NCBI GenBank assembly: GCA_009667805.1
Contig: CM019068.1
Location: 7,559,733 to 7,623,732 of the forward strand
Source: Leptobrachium leishanense
Taxonomy: Eukaryota; Chordata; Amphibia; Anura; Megophryidae
Direction: 5' to 3'
DNA length: 64,000 nt
Numbering within the stretch: position 1 is the stretch's first letter; each line of letters starts with the position of its first letter. Of the stretch, positions 22,791 to 34,079 are shown piece after piece. The notes under the pieces are model-generated. The model made no database searches and had not been told where the DNA came from. It saw only the letters and a list, made by a program, of their open reading frames with translations. The translations under genes were made by a program, and so were the position numbers.

Positions 22791-23010
22791 AGAGTGCGGA
22801 TCCTGGGACACTCCTACGTGCACTGGATGGAGAGTCATGCTGCTGGCACCAAGAGAGGAGCGACCCCGGGGTGCAGCGTAATTGAAGTAGGGATTAGATG
22901 GATAGGGAAGCAAGGTAGGGGGTGGGGCAGTTATTGGGAATAGCAAACACATCCAGGAGAGAGAGGGGTAAGCCAGATATTATGGTACTACATTTAGGGG
23001 ACAGCTAGAG
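22791..23010 (+). pseudogene. SGNH-hydrolase-like ORF fragment downstream of the recombinase
   Basis: The frame from 22791 reads RVRILGHSYVHWMESHAAG, and later VIEVGIRWIGKQGRGWG, to a TAG at 22941. After a shift, GKPDIMVLHLGDS follows (about 22968-23005). ILGHSYV corresponds to the nucleophile block (GDS-like) and VLHLGD to the block normally GGND in SGNH/GDSL esterases. A good acceptor-like TATTTGCAG at 22771-22779 lies just before it. Esterase-like ORFs accompany several retroelement groups, and I recall similar proteins from frog repeats. The function in this element is unproven. Confidence 0.65.
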
Positions 23011-23040
23011 AAGAGATAGGTATTGTGAGTGGTGAACTAG

Positions 23041-23830
23041 CGGCCTGGCACGTGGGGATGCAATAGTAGGGGGAGGATCTGCAGGGTACGGGGTGAGTGT
23101 TGGTTTCGTTCGACCAAGCTCAGGTGCCTTCCTGGTTTGCAGATTCTCTCGGCCTGCTATTTGCGATATAAAGAGACCCCTGAGTAGACGCGTGGTCACG
23201 CTACTTAGCCACGTGGGGCCGCTATTTCTGGGCAATGTGTGGTGCATTGCATTTGCCGATGTTATCTGGCAATGGTTTTGGAGCACCCCGAAAAATAGGA
23301 GCAAGAAGTGAGGAGTTCATTGAAGGAGTGATAAGGCTGGGAACACACTCTTCATTGAAGGCGCGATAAGGAGCCTTTTGTGGGGTAAGAGGAAAGGTCA
23401 CGGGTTTTTATTGGTGGCAGTAAAAAGAGGGTCCTCATTTTTGGTGGCGGTGAAATAGGCGGCCTGGCACGTGGAGGGCGATAGTGGGGGGTGGGTCTGC
23501 AGGGTACAGGGTGAGTTGTGGTTTCATATGGTCAGGCTCAGGTGCCTTCCTGGTTTGCAGATCCTCTCGGCCTGCTATCTGCCATAAAAATACACTGAGC
23601 AGACATGTGGTCATCCTGCTTAGCCACGTGGGGCGCTATTTCTGGGCAATGCTTGTGGTGCATTGCAGTTGCCAGTGTTATCTGGCTGCCAGTGTTATCT
23701 GGCTGCCAGTGTTATCTGGCTGCCAGTGTTATCTGGCTGCCAGTGTTATCTGGCTGCCAGTGATATCTGGTGTAGCGTATTTGGCATACGAGGATCGATA
23801 ATAATAATTCTGCCTTAGAGGCAAAGAATT
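23041..23830 (+). repeat. Two diverged direct copies of about 260-330 bp
   Basis: GGCCTGGCACGTGG...GGTGCCTTCCTGGTTTGCAG...CTTAGCCACGTGGGG...TTTCTGGGCAATG occurs at 23041-23240 and again at 23461-23660, an offset of about 420 bp. It probably forms the 3' part of the DIRS relic. An in-frame reading of each copy exists but has no recognised domain. Confidence 0.7.
23669..23770 (+). repeat. 17-bp tandem repeat, six units
   Basis: CTGCCAGTGTTATCTGG repeated six times, with the first and last units variant (TTGCCAG..., ...TGATATCTGG). It lies at the end of the second direct copy. Confidence 0.95.
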
Positions 23831-24536
23831 TGGCCTTAAGTAATAAAAGACGTGACCTTTTCAAAATGCCAATACTTTGTTGTGTTTTCATTTACGGGAA
23901 AAGGGAGGGGGGAGGGCGAGGGGGGGTTAGTTGGTTTAAGAAGGTAACTTACATGGGAGAAGCTGTAAGAAGAGGATAGGGGTATAATTCTTAACAGTTT
24001 TTTTCTCAGATTTGAGTTTCTATAGGATGCTGGTCCTTATGTTCCAGATGAACGTCATTCGAGCTAACGCCCTGCTGGTCCCATCAGAGTATTAAACGAT
24101 GGGACATCCTGAGATGCAGCTTTTGGCTGCGATGGGTAGCGGGATGGTTCAGTGAAGGGGAACATGTGGAGCTCCTGGGGATGGAGCGCATTGTGTTCAT
24201 GCCCTGGCAGTAAAGTTACATACGTCAATCCTTTAAATGAAGGAAGTCGGTGTGTGTTTGGTATAAAGGAGCTTTGTTACATGCAGATCCCGGGGCGCGG
24301 AGTTTCTGGCGTATCCGTCTCACACAGGGATCTGCACAAGTTCACTTTAATTAAAGCCTCATTCCACTGATGACACAATTCACCAGGAGAGAAAGGAGGA
24401 GGTATCCGGCAGCTGCCACAGCCAACAGGTCAATTTCCATGAATTCCAAAGCGGTGAGAAGCCACTGGGCGATTGGCCAAAGCAAGACGCAAGCAGAGAA
24501 AATGAAGGGAAACAGAGGACCTGGAAGCAAAGTGTA
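23831..24536. other. Sequence without recognised genes
   Basis: Contains AATAAAAGACGTG at about 23841, a short foldback CCCATCAGAG...CGATGGGAC at 24079-24105 and an ATTAAAGCC motif at about 24350. A frame at 24152-24370 shows no known domain. No splice-flanked exon is convincing. Confidence 0.4.
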
Positions 24537-27222
24537 AAATCAGAGGGAGTGAGATGACTGAAATCAGAGGGAGAGAGTGAGAAGACTGAAATCAGAGGGA
24601 GAGAGTGAGATGACTAAAATCAGAGGGAGAGAATGAGGTGACTGAAATCAGAGGGAAAGAGCAAGACGACTGAAATCAGCGGGAGAGTGAGGCGACTGAA
24701 ATCAGAGGGAGGCGACTGAAATCAGAGGGGGGGAGAGAGAGAGAGAGACGACTGAAATCAGAGGGAGACGACTGAAATCAGAGGGAGAGAGAGAGACGAC
24801 TGAAATCAGAGGAAGAGAGAGAGACGACTAAAATCAGGAAGAGAGAGAGACGACTAAAATCAGGAAGAGAGAGACGACTGAAATCAGAGGGAGAGAATGA
24901 GGTGACTGAAATCAGAGGGAGGGGGGAGAGAGAGACGACTGAAATCAGAGGGCGGGGAGAGAGACGACTAAAATCAGGAAGAGAGAGATGACTGAAATCA
25001 GAGGGGGGAGAGAGAGAGAGAGAGAGAGACGACTGAAATCAGAGGGAGATGACTGAAATCAGAGGGGGAGAGAGAGGGAGATGACTGAAATCAGAGGGAG
25101 AGAGAAAGACGACTGAAATCGGAGGGGGGAGAGAGAGAGAGAGAGAGACGACTGAAATCAGAGGGAGACGACTGAAATCAGAGGAAGAGAGAGAGACGAC
25201 TAAAATCAGGAAGAGAGAGACGACTGAAATCAGAGGGAGAGAATGAGGTGACTGAAATCAGAGGGGGGGGAGAGAGAGAGACGACTCAAATCAGAGGGAG
25301 GGGGGAGAGAGAGAGACGACTGAAATCAGAGGGGGGGAGAGAGACGACTAAAATCAGGAAGAGAGACGACTGAAATCAGAGGGGGGAGAGAGAGAGAGAC
25401 GACTGAAATCAGAGGGAGACGACTGAAATCAGAGAGAGAGAGAGAGAGAGAGACGACTGAAATCGGAGGGGGGAGAGAGAGAGAGAGACGACTGAAATCA
25501 GAGGGAGACGACTGAAATCAGAGGAAGAGAGAGAGACGACTAAAATCAGGAAGAGAGAGACGACTGAAATCAGAGGGAGAGAATGAGGTGACTGAAATCA
25601 GAGGGGGGGGGAGAGAGACAACTGAAATCAGAGGGGGGGAGAGAGACGACTAAAATCAGGAAGAGAGAGACGACTGAAATCAGAGGGGGGGGAGAGAGAG
25701 AGACGACTGAAATCAGAGGGAGACGACTGAAATCAGAGGGGGGGGAGAGAGAGGGAGATGACTGAAATCAGAGGGAGAGAGAGAGAGAGACGACTGAAAT
25801 CGGAGGGGGGAGAGAGAGAGAGACGACTGAAATCAGAGGGAGACGACTGAAATCAGAGGGGGAGAGAGAGGGAGATGACTGAAATCAGAGGGAGAGAGAG
25901 AGACGACTGAAATCGGAGGGGGGAGAGAGAGAGAGAGAGAGACGACTGAAATCAGAGGGAGACGACTGAAATCAGAGGAAGAGAGAGAGACGACTAAAAT
26001 CAGGAAGAGAGAGACGACTGAAATCAGAGGGAGAGAATGAGGTGACTGAAATCAGAGGGGGGGAGAGAGAGAGACAACTGAAATCAGAGGGAGGGGGGAG
26101 AGAGAGAGACGACTGAAATCAGAGGGGGGGGGAGAGAGACGACTAAAATCAGGAAGAGAGACGACTGAAATCAGAGGGGGGAGAGAGAGAGAGAGACGAC
26201 TGAAATCAGAGGGAGACGACTGAAATCAGAGGGGGAGAGAGAGGGAGACGACTGAAATCAGAGGGAGAGAGAGAGAGAGAGAGACGACTGAAATCGGAGG
26301 GGGGAGAGAGAGAGAGAGACGACTGAAATCAGAGGGAGAGAGAGAGACGACTAAAATCAGGAAGAGAGAGACGACTGAAATCAGAGGGAGAGAATGAGGT
26401 GACTGAAATCAGAGGGGGGGAGAGAGACAACTGAAATCAGAGGGGGGAGAGAGACGACTAAAATCAGGAAGAGAGAGACGACTGAAATCAGAGGGGGGGA
26501 GAGAGAGAGAGAGAGACGACTGAAATCAGAGGGAGACGACTGAAATCAGAGGGGGGGAGAGAGAGGGAGACGACTGAAATCAGAGGGAGAGTGAGAGAGA
26601 CGACTGAAATCGGAGGGGGGGAGAGAGAGAGAGAGAGACGACTGAAATCAGAGGGAGACGACTGAAATCAGAGGAAGAGAGAGAGACGACTAAAATCAGG
26701 AAGAGAGAGACGACTGAAATCAGAGGGAGAGAATGAGGTGACTGAAATCAGAGGGGGGGAGAGAGAGAGACAACTGAAATCAGAGGGAGGGGGGAGAGAG
26801 AGAGACGACTGAAATCAGAGGGGGGGGAGAGAGAGACGACTAAAATCAGGAAGAGAGAGATGACTGAAATCAGAGGGGGGGAGAGAGAGAGACGACTGAA
26901 ATCAGAGGGAGACGACTGAAATCAGGGGGAGAGAGAGAGAGACGACTGAAATCAGAGGGAGACGACTGAAATCAGAGGGGGGAGAGAGAGAGACGACTGA
27001 AATCAGAGGGGGAGAGAGGGAGACGACTGAAATCAGAGGGAGACGACTGAAATCAGAGGGAGAGAGAGACGACTGAAATCAGAGGGAGAGAATGAGGTGA
27101 CTGAAATCAGAGGGAGAGAGCGAGACGACTGAAATCAGAGGGAGAGAGCGAGACGACTGAAATCAGAGGGAGAGAGCGAGACGACTGAAATCAGAGGGAG
27201 AGAGCGAGACGACTGAAATCAA
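24537..27222 (+). repeat. Purine-rich minisatellite with higher-order structure
   Basis: About 2.7 kb made of GACGACTGAAATCAGAGGG plus variable (GA)n and G-runs. The variant GAGAGAATGAGGTGACTGAA recurs at about 24627, 24890, 25233, 25575, 26030, 26385, 26723 and 27085. This gives a higher-order period of roughly 340-360 bp, with one shorter (260) and one longer (450) interval. Almost pure purine on this strand. Confidence 0.95.
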
Positions 27223-27399
27223 AGCATTATATTGACACTGAACATGCATCGTGACAGAGAAGGCACCGGGTGTGCTCGTGGCATGATGGTAAAGAGAGAC
27301 AATTACGGTATGAAATGGGTGAAATTAGGGACATAAGTATGGTGAGAACAATGTGCTTGTAAAGACATGCCGAGTGAGCACAGCGGAAGAGCAGAGACA

Positions 27400-27620
27400 C
27401 CCGAAGAATGTGTACAATGTGACAGCAGGGACAGAGTAAGAATTTGTACAATGTGACAGCAGAGACACAAGAATAAGGTGAACAATGTGACAGAGACAAA
27501 GAAAGAATGTGTACTATGTGACAGCAGAGACACAAGAATAATGTGTACAATGTGACAGCAGGGACAGAGAAACAATGTGTACAACAAAGACAGCAGAGAC
27601 AGGGTGTGCACATTATGCAA
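27400..27620 (+). repeat. Short tandem repeat, unit about 60 bp with 30-bp subunits
   Basis: GTACAATGTGACAGCAG and GAGACACAAGAATAA alternate four to five times. Minus-strand open frames across it (27227-27688) simply translate the repeat. The flanks 27223-27399 and 27621-27819 hold nothing recognised. Confidence 0.85.
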
Positions 27621-27819
27621 AGGGAACAGAATATGAAGTAAAATTCACAATGTTTAATAAATAAACAACTGTCCACATAAATGCACAAAAAGCAGCAAAA
27701 TTATTGCACATAGATACAAATGATGACACAAAATGTCGCAAGAAGATTTATTATACAATAGAATGAGCTAAAAGTGTGTTGTTTGTTGGGATGTCTTTAC
27801 AGGCTTTTATGCTGTCTTT

Positions 27820-27955
27820 ATTACATTTTCATGACTAGTTTGATGTTTATACGCATACCATGTTCTTGAATTCAGGACATACTTTAAAACGAGAGAAATC
27901 TCATTGTATCCTTCCTGGTAAAATCCTTTATAAATAAATAAAATAAAATAAATAT
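27820..27955 (+). mobile_element. LINE 3' tail fragment
   Basis: ATGTTCTTGAATTCAGGACA, AACGAGAGAAATCTCATTGT and TCCTTCCTGGTAAAATCCTT, then (AAATAAA)n at 27925-27955. The same tail, in reverse, ends the LINE fragment inside the Gypsy element at 44246-44705, where it is attached to the C terminus of a reverse transcriptase. That identifies it as the 3' end of that LINE family. Confidence 0.75.
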
Positions 27956-28245
27956 TATTTTCTAAAATTAAGAATATTTTAAAAAAAGTGTCTGAGGGAC
28001 CAGAACAGAGATACACCATCAGCCGGTCATTTCGCAGATCAGCTCTGATGTGGCATAGAGGAAATACACATCTCTGTTTATTGTTACTTATGACAATAAC
28101 ACTAACAATATACTAGAATTATAATATAACAATATAAACAACCTGTATTAATAACTGATGCTTTTACATCACTTGCTTCTCTCATAATCTGTGTTATAAT
28201 ATATATTTACTTCTTCCTCACTCTTTTCTTTTTGCCTCCATCCTT
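27956..28245. other. Spacer, AT-rich, nothing recognised
   Basis: AT-rich sequence between the LINE tail and the next minisatellite. No exon, RNA gene or repeat unit recognised. Confidence 0.4.
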
Positions 28246-28249
28246 TCCT

Positions 28250-28920
28250 TTCTTCTCTGAAATCCTTCAACCCTTCCCTGAAATACTTTAACCCTTCCCT
28301 GAAATACTTTAACCCTTCCCTGAAATACTTTAACCCTTCCCTGAAATACTTTAACCCTTCCCTGAAATACTTTAACCCTTCCCTTAAATACTTTAACCCT
28401 TCCCTGAAATACTTTAACCCTTCCCTTAAATACTTTAACCCTTCTCTGAAATCCTTCAACCCTTCCCTGAAATCCTTTAACCCTTCCCTGAAATACTTTA
28501 ACCCTTCCCTTAAATACTTTAACCCTTTCCTGAAATACTTTAACCCTTACCATAAATACTTTAACCCGTCCCTGAAATACTTTAACCCTTCCCTTAAATA
28601 CTTTAACCCTTCCCTAAAATACTTTAACCCTTCCCTTAAATACTTTAACCCTTCCCTTAAATATTTCAACCCTTCCCTTAAATACTTTAACCCTTCCCTG
28701 AAATACTTTAACCCTTACCGTAGAAACTTTAACCCTTCCTTGAAATACTTTAACCCTTCCTTGAAATACTTTAAACCTTCCCTTAAATATTTCAACCCTT
28801 CCCTTAAATACTTTAACCCTTCCCTGAAATACTTTAACCCTTACCGTAAAAACTTTAACCTGTCCCTGAAATACTTTAACCCTTCCCTTAAATACTTTAA
28901 CCCTTCACTGAAATCCTTTA
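28250..28920 (+). repeat. 22-bp minisatellite
   Basis: About 30 units of CTTTAACCCTTCCCTGAAATA with CCTTAAATA and CCATAAATA variants. It is pyrimidine-rich on this strand, opposite to the flanking GA repeats. Degenerate (CCTT)n and TTTCCTT sequence follows to about 29070. Frames on both strands are artefacts of the repeat. Confidence 0.95.
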
Positions 28921-29070
28921 AACCCTTCCTTGATTTCTTGTTTCTCTTTGCTTCTATCATTCATTTCATGTCTCCTTCCATCATTTCCCTTTCCTTTCCT
29001 TCTTTCGGGGCTTCGATTCTTCCTTCCTCCCTTCCTTTCTAGAATTCCTTCCGTCCATCCTAGAAATACT

Positions 29071-29344
29071 TCCTTCCTAAGTGACTGATTTGCGTTTTAT
29101 ATCCTGTAGCCCTGTGTGTGCTGCAGACAGTAAGTCAGTGCTGTGCTCACAGTTAACAGGCAGGTGACTCTTACAGGACGCGTCCTTCTATGTCAGTCGC
29201 CTCCATAGAGAGGGGCGCCTGCTCTGAACGCAAAGACAGATGTTGTGTGCGAGATCCAGGCAGCTGCCATACGATAAAATATTTTGTGTCTCTGGGTGTG
29301 GTTGCTAATACTGAAATACTGGATAAAAGACAAAAATGAGGGTA
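29071..29344. other. Unique island between minisatellites
   Basis: About 270 bp of non-repetitive sequence. It contains a donor-like CAGACAGTAAGTCAG (about 29123-29137) and a moderate CpG content. It could hold a 5' untranslated exon of the downstream gene, since the signal-peptide exon at 33530 starts right after an acceptor site, but nothing proves it. Confidence 0.3.
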
Positions 29345-30490
29345 AAAGGGGGAGTCAACCAAGGGGACAGAGGGGGAGAGCGAGACAGAGAGAGACGGAG
29401 CACAGAGAGACTCATCCAAACAGACCAGTAAGTACACTGGGTACCACTCTGCATGTACTGGGAGGGAGAGCATGGAGAACACAGAGAGAGCCAGATGGAG
29501 AAACTGCTATAGAGGGAGAGAGCGAGAAAGCGAGAGATGGAGAAACCAAAATATAGAGAGTGTGCGAGGGATAGAGCGAGAGAGAGAGAGATGAAGAAAC
29601 CTATATATAGAAAGTGTGAGAGGGATAGAGCGAGAGAGTGAGGGATACAGGAAAGAAGAGAAGAGAGAGGGATGGAGAAACTGCTACAGAGAGAGGGATA
29701 GAGAGAGAGAGTGAGGGATGGAGAAACCAATATATAGAAAGTGTGAGAGGGATAGAGCGAGAGAGTGAGGGATACAGGAAAGAAGAGAAGAGAGAGGGAT
29801 GGAGAAACTGCTACAGAGAGAGGGATAGAGAGAGAGAGTGAGGGATGGAGAAACCAATATATAGAAAGTGTGAGAGGGATAGAGCGAGAGAGTGAGGGAT
29901 ACAGGAAAGAAGAGAAGAGAGAGGGATGGAGAAACTGCTATAGAGAGAGTGCGAGAGGGAAAGAGCGAGAAAGCGAGAGATGGAGAAACCAATATATAGA
30001 GAGTGTGCGAGGGATAGAGCGAGAGAGAGAGAGATGAAGAAACCTATATATAGAAAGTGTGAGAGGGATAGAGCGAGAGAGTGAGGGATACAGGAAAGAA
30101 GAGAAGAGAGAGGGATGGAGAAACTGCTATAGAGAGAGGGATAGAGCGAGAGAGTGAGAGATGCGGGAAAGAAGAGAAGAGAGAGCCAGATGGAGAAACT
30201 GCTATAGAGAGAGTGCGAGAAAGAAAGAGATGCAGGAAAGAGAAGACAGAGGGATGAAGAAACTGCTATAGTGCGAGAGGGATAGAGTGAGAAAGCGAGA
30301 GATGCGGGAAAGAAGAGAAGAGAGAGGGATGGAGAAACTGCTATAGAGAGAGTGTGCGAGGGATAGAGCGAGAGATGGAGAAACCTATATATAGAGAGTG
30401 CGAGAGCAAGAGAGTGAGAGATGCGGGAAAGAAGAGAAGAGAAAGGGATGGAGAAACCAATATCTAGGGAGTGCGAAAGGGGTATGGAGG
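29345..30490 (+). repeat. Purine-rich minisatellite, unit about 127 bp
   Basis: The block AGGAAAGAAGAGAAGAGAGA recurs at about 29647, 29774, 29902 and 30090, and diverged copies with GATGCGGGAAAGAAGAGAAG at about 30160, 30301 and 30420. GGAGAAACCAATATATAGAA separates them. All long minus-strand frames (Leu/Ser-rich) are translations of this repeat. Confidence 0.92.
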
Positions 30491-30530
30491 GAATCTGGTA
30501 AGTGCACATATTGCACCTCCATGCTATATA

Positions 30531-30710
30531 CAGGGTTATTCATAGAAAGGTGAAACTCTGGAGAACATTTGGAGAAGTGAAAATTAGGTCGAAATAGCCG
30601 AACCAGAAAAATTCTCCTATTTATCTCACTTTCCAAATCGGCTATTTTGACCTAGAATTTTCACTTCTCCAAAAGTTCTCCAGAGTTCCACCTTTCTCTG
30701 AATAACCCTG
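30531..30710. mobile_element. Foldback MITE, 180 bp
   Basis: Arms of about 70 bp: left CAGGGTTATTCATAGAAAGG...GGAGAAGTGAAAATTAGGTC, right GACCTAGAATTTTCACTTCT...CTCTGAATAACCCTG, with about 35 bp between them. A third, diverged arm (TTTTCACTTCTCCAGTCATT...GAATAGACCTG, about 30717-30770) follows, suggesting a second truncated copy. No clear target duplication. Superfamily unknown. Confidence 0.8.
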
Positions 30711-30869
30711 AAAGAATTTTCACTTCTCCAGTCATTCTCCTGAGTTTCACCTTTCTTTGAATAGACCTGATAATTTTTAGACATTTTCTCTCAGACAGGA
30801 TTTTATTATTATTAATATTTTCTATCTTGTCTTTTTCCAAACAATCTTTCATGTTTTATTAAACACAAG

Positions 30870-33425
30870 CTTTCCTCTCCCATAATGCATGTTCTATAAC
30901 GTCCCTCCAACATCTCCGCACATTATGGAGGGGTTTAAGTCTGAAACATTTTATATTGCCCCACTTCCTCCTCCATAATAAACGTTTTATAACCTCCCTC
31001 TCCCCCCCCGCTCTGCATATTAGGGGTTTGCGTCTGATACATTTTATAACACCCCCCCCCGCTCTGCATATTAGGGGTTTATGTCTGATACATTTTATAA
31101 CGCCCCCCCCCGCTCTGCATATTAGGGGCTTACATCTGATACATTTTATAACGCCCCCCCCACTCTGCATATTAGGGGTTTACGTCTGATACATTTTATA
31201 ACGCCCCCCCCACTCTGCATATTAGGGGTTTACGTCTGATACATTTTATAACGCCCCCCCCACTCTGCATATTAGGGGTTTACGTCTGATACATTTTATA
31301 ACGCCCCCCCGCTCTGCATATTAGGGGTTTACGTCTGATACATTTTATAATGCCCCCCCCCCGCTCTGCATATTAGGGGTTTATGTCTGATACATTTTAT
31401 AACGCCCCCCCGCTCTGCATATTAGGGGTTTATGTCTGATACATTTTATAACGTCCCCCCCCCGCTCTGCATATTAGGGGTTTATGTCTGATACATTTTA
31501 TAATGACCCCCCCTGCTCTGTATATTAGGGGTTTATGTCTGACACATTTTATAACGTCCCCCCCCCGCTCTGCATATTAGGGGTTTATGTCTGACACATT
31601 TTATAACGTCCCCCCCCCACTCTGCATATTAGGGGTTTACGTCTGATACATTTTATAACACCCCCCCCCCACTCTGCATATTAGGGGTTTACGTCTGATA
31701 CATTTTATAACGCCCCCCCGCTCTGCATATTAGGGGTTTACGTCTGATACATTTTATAACACCCCCCCCCGCTCTGCATATTAGGGGTTCACGTCTGATA
31801 CATTTTATAACACCCCCCCGCTCTGCATATTAGGGGTTTATGTCTGATACATTTTATAACGCCCCCCCCCGCTCTGCATATTAGGGGCTTACATCTGATA
31901 CATTTTATAATGCCCCCCACACTCTGCATATTAGGGGTTTACGTCTGATACATTTTATAACGCCCCCCCCACTCTGCATATTAGGGGTTTACGTCTGATA
32001 CATTTTATAACGCCCCCCCGCTCTGCATATTAGGGGTTTATGTCTGATACATTTTATAACGCCCCCCCGCTCTGCATATTAGGGGTTTATGTCTGATACA
32101 TTTTATAATGACCCCCCATCTCTGTATATTAGGGGTTAATGTCTGATACATTTTATAACGTCCCCCCCCCGCTCTGCATATTAGGGGTTTACGTCTGATA
32201 CATTTTATAACACCCCCCCCACTCTGCATATTAGGGGTTTACGTCTGATACATTTTATAACGCCCCCCCCACTCTGCATATTAGGGGTTTACATCTGATA
32301 CATTTTATAATGCCCCCCCCCGCTCTGCATATTAGGGGTTTATGTCTGATACATTTTATAATGACCCCCCGCTCTGCATATTAGGGGTTTACGTCTGATA
32401 CATTTTATAATGACCCCCCCTGCTCTGTATATTAGGGGTTTATGTCTGATACATTTTATAACGTCCCCCCCCGCTCTGCATATTAGGGGTTTATGTCTGA
32501 TACATTTTATAACGCCCCCCCCCGCTCTGCATATTAGGGGTTTACGTCTGATCCATTTTATAATGACCCCCCCTGCTCTGCATATTAGGGGTTTACGTCT
32601 GATCCATTTTATAATGACCCCCCCTGCTCTGCATAGTAGGGGTTTATGTCTGATACATTTTATAACGTCCGTCCCCCCCCGCTCTGCATATTAGGGGTTT
32701 ATGTCTGATACATTTTATAACGCCCCCCCCTGCTCTGTATATTAGGGGTTTATGTCTGATACATCTTATAACGTCCCCCCCCCGCTCTGCATATTAGGGG
32801 TTTAAGTCTGAAACATTTTATATTGCCCCACTTCCTTCTCCATAATATACGTTTTATAACATCCCTCTCCCCCCCGCTCTGCATATTAGGGGTTTACGTC
32901 TGATACATTTTATAACGCCCCCCCCCGCTCTGCATATTAGGGGTTTACATCTGATACATTTTATAATGCCCCCCGCTCTGTATATTAGGGGTTTACGTCT
33001 GATACATTTTATAATGCCCCCCACACTCTGCATATTAGGGGTTTACATCTGATACATTTTATAATGACCCCCCCCACTCTGCATATTAGGGGTTTATGTC
33101 TGATACATTTTATAACGCCCCCCCCACTCTGCATATTAGGGGTTTATGTCTGATACATTTTATAACGTCCCCCCCCCCGCTCTGCATATTAGGGGTTTAT
33201 GTCTGATACATTTTATAACGCCCCCCCGCTCTGTATATTAGGGGTTTACGTCTGATACATTTTATAATGCCCCCCACACTCTGCATATTAGGGGTTTACA
33301 TCTGATACATTTTACAATGACCCCCCCCCCGCTCTGTATATTAGGGGTTTACGTCTGATACATTTTATAATGACCCCCCGCTCTGCATATTAGGGGTTTA
33401 CGTCTGATACATTTTATAACGTCCC
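30870..33425 (+). repeat. C-run satellite, unit about 51-54 bp
   Basis: About 46 units of GCTCTGCATATTAGGGGTTT, A/GTCTGATACATTTTATAA and a run of 7-10 C. The variant GTCTGAAACATTTTATATTGC with CCACTTCCTTCTCCATAATA opens the array (about 30930) and recurs at about 32810, so part of the array is itself duplicated. It ends about 100 bp before the signal-peptide exon. Open frames here are repeat artefacts. Confidence 0.96.
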
Positions 33426-33529
33426 CCCTCTCCCAGTTATTCTCATTATGAGCTTTCAGTCGGATTTGTTTTAACGTTTCCCTCTGCCCCTAATTTTATC
33501 TTCCCGTCTGTCTCCCATTTTCCCCACAG

Positions 33530-33589
33530 AGATGCGAGGGTTAAGTAAAGGGTTGCTGTGCTGGCTGTTGCTGGCTGTCTGTGCGGTGG
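33530..33589 (+). CDS. Exon 1: signal peptide of an unidentified secreted or membrane protein
   Basis: A strong acceptor (TCTCCCATTTTCCCCACAG, ending 33529) is followed two bases later by ATG at 33532. The exon encodes MRGLSKGLLCWLLLAVCAV, with basic n-region residues and a Leu-rich hydrophobic core typical of a signal peptide. It ends GTGG|GTGAGT, a perfect donor, after one base of the next codon (phase 1). The joining codon with exon 2 is GCC (Ala), giving a plausible cleavage site around CAVA. The acceptor implies a 5' untranslated exon upstream, not located. The following exons at 36154, 50164 and 60911 are all phase 1 and stay open. Small phase-1 exons after a signal-peptide exon occur in genes such as CD99 and the MFAP2/5 family, but I see no sequence match good enough to name it. 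Confidence 0.72.
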
Positions 33590-34079
33590 GTGAGTATTCC
33601 GGAGCTCTGCACCCTCCAAACATGGAAACTGATCCCTAGTAATGATTTCAGACTCTGAGATTCACCTACTTTCATGCAGGGCAAGTAAAGCACAGGACAG
33701 GCTGAGTGTCCGTTATCTGAAGCGTTCAGGGCCAGACGTGCTCTGGGTTTTGGGTTTTTGGGACACACACCTTATACACACAATGTGAAGGACATTTTAG
33801 AGAGTATTTGGAATGATTTTGACTCCCGTCACATGAGGTCAGGTGTCACTTGTGCTGTCAGTGCTCAGAAAGTTCCCGGATTTGAAGCATTTCAGGTTTT
33901 CGGTGAAGGGATACTCAGTCTTTGTGATGGTTTGTTTCTAACGGCAAAGCGCTCCTCATCGCGGGTCTCCTTTACTCGTCTTTCCACGACTTTAGTCCGA
34001 GTTAAAATCTTCAGAACTCGTCTGCTTTTAGATCTCACCCCTTTATCGATTATCCCCGTCTCCATGTCGTCACCTCCAC

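Larger units (their letters stand above)
21236..23010 (+). mobile_element. DIRS-type retrotransposon relic (RT, RNase H, tyrosine recombinase, SGNH-like)
   Basis: Four decayed domains in order on one strand: reverse transcriptase, RNase H, tyrosine recombinase and an SGNH-hydrolase-like segment. DIRS elements use a tyrosine recombinase instead of an integrase and so leave no target duplication. RT followed by RNase H and then a tyrosine recombinase is diagnostic of them. Stops and frameshifts interrupt every domain. The 5' part (Gag, N-terminal RT) and the split direct or inverted termini were not found, so the true limits may be wider, possibly to about 23830. Confidence 0.85.

Noticed and set aside
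28169..28553. Repeat ORFs of FREGLKY type
   Set aside because: 22-bp satellite; adjacent units cycle through all frames. No start or domain.
29305..30509. Minus-strand Ser/Leu-rich ORFs up to 232 codons resembling membrane proteins
   Set aside because: Reverse translation of a purine-rich tandem repeat; identical segments recur with the 127-bp period.
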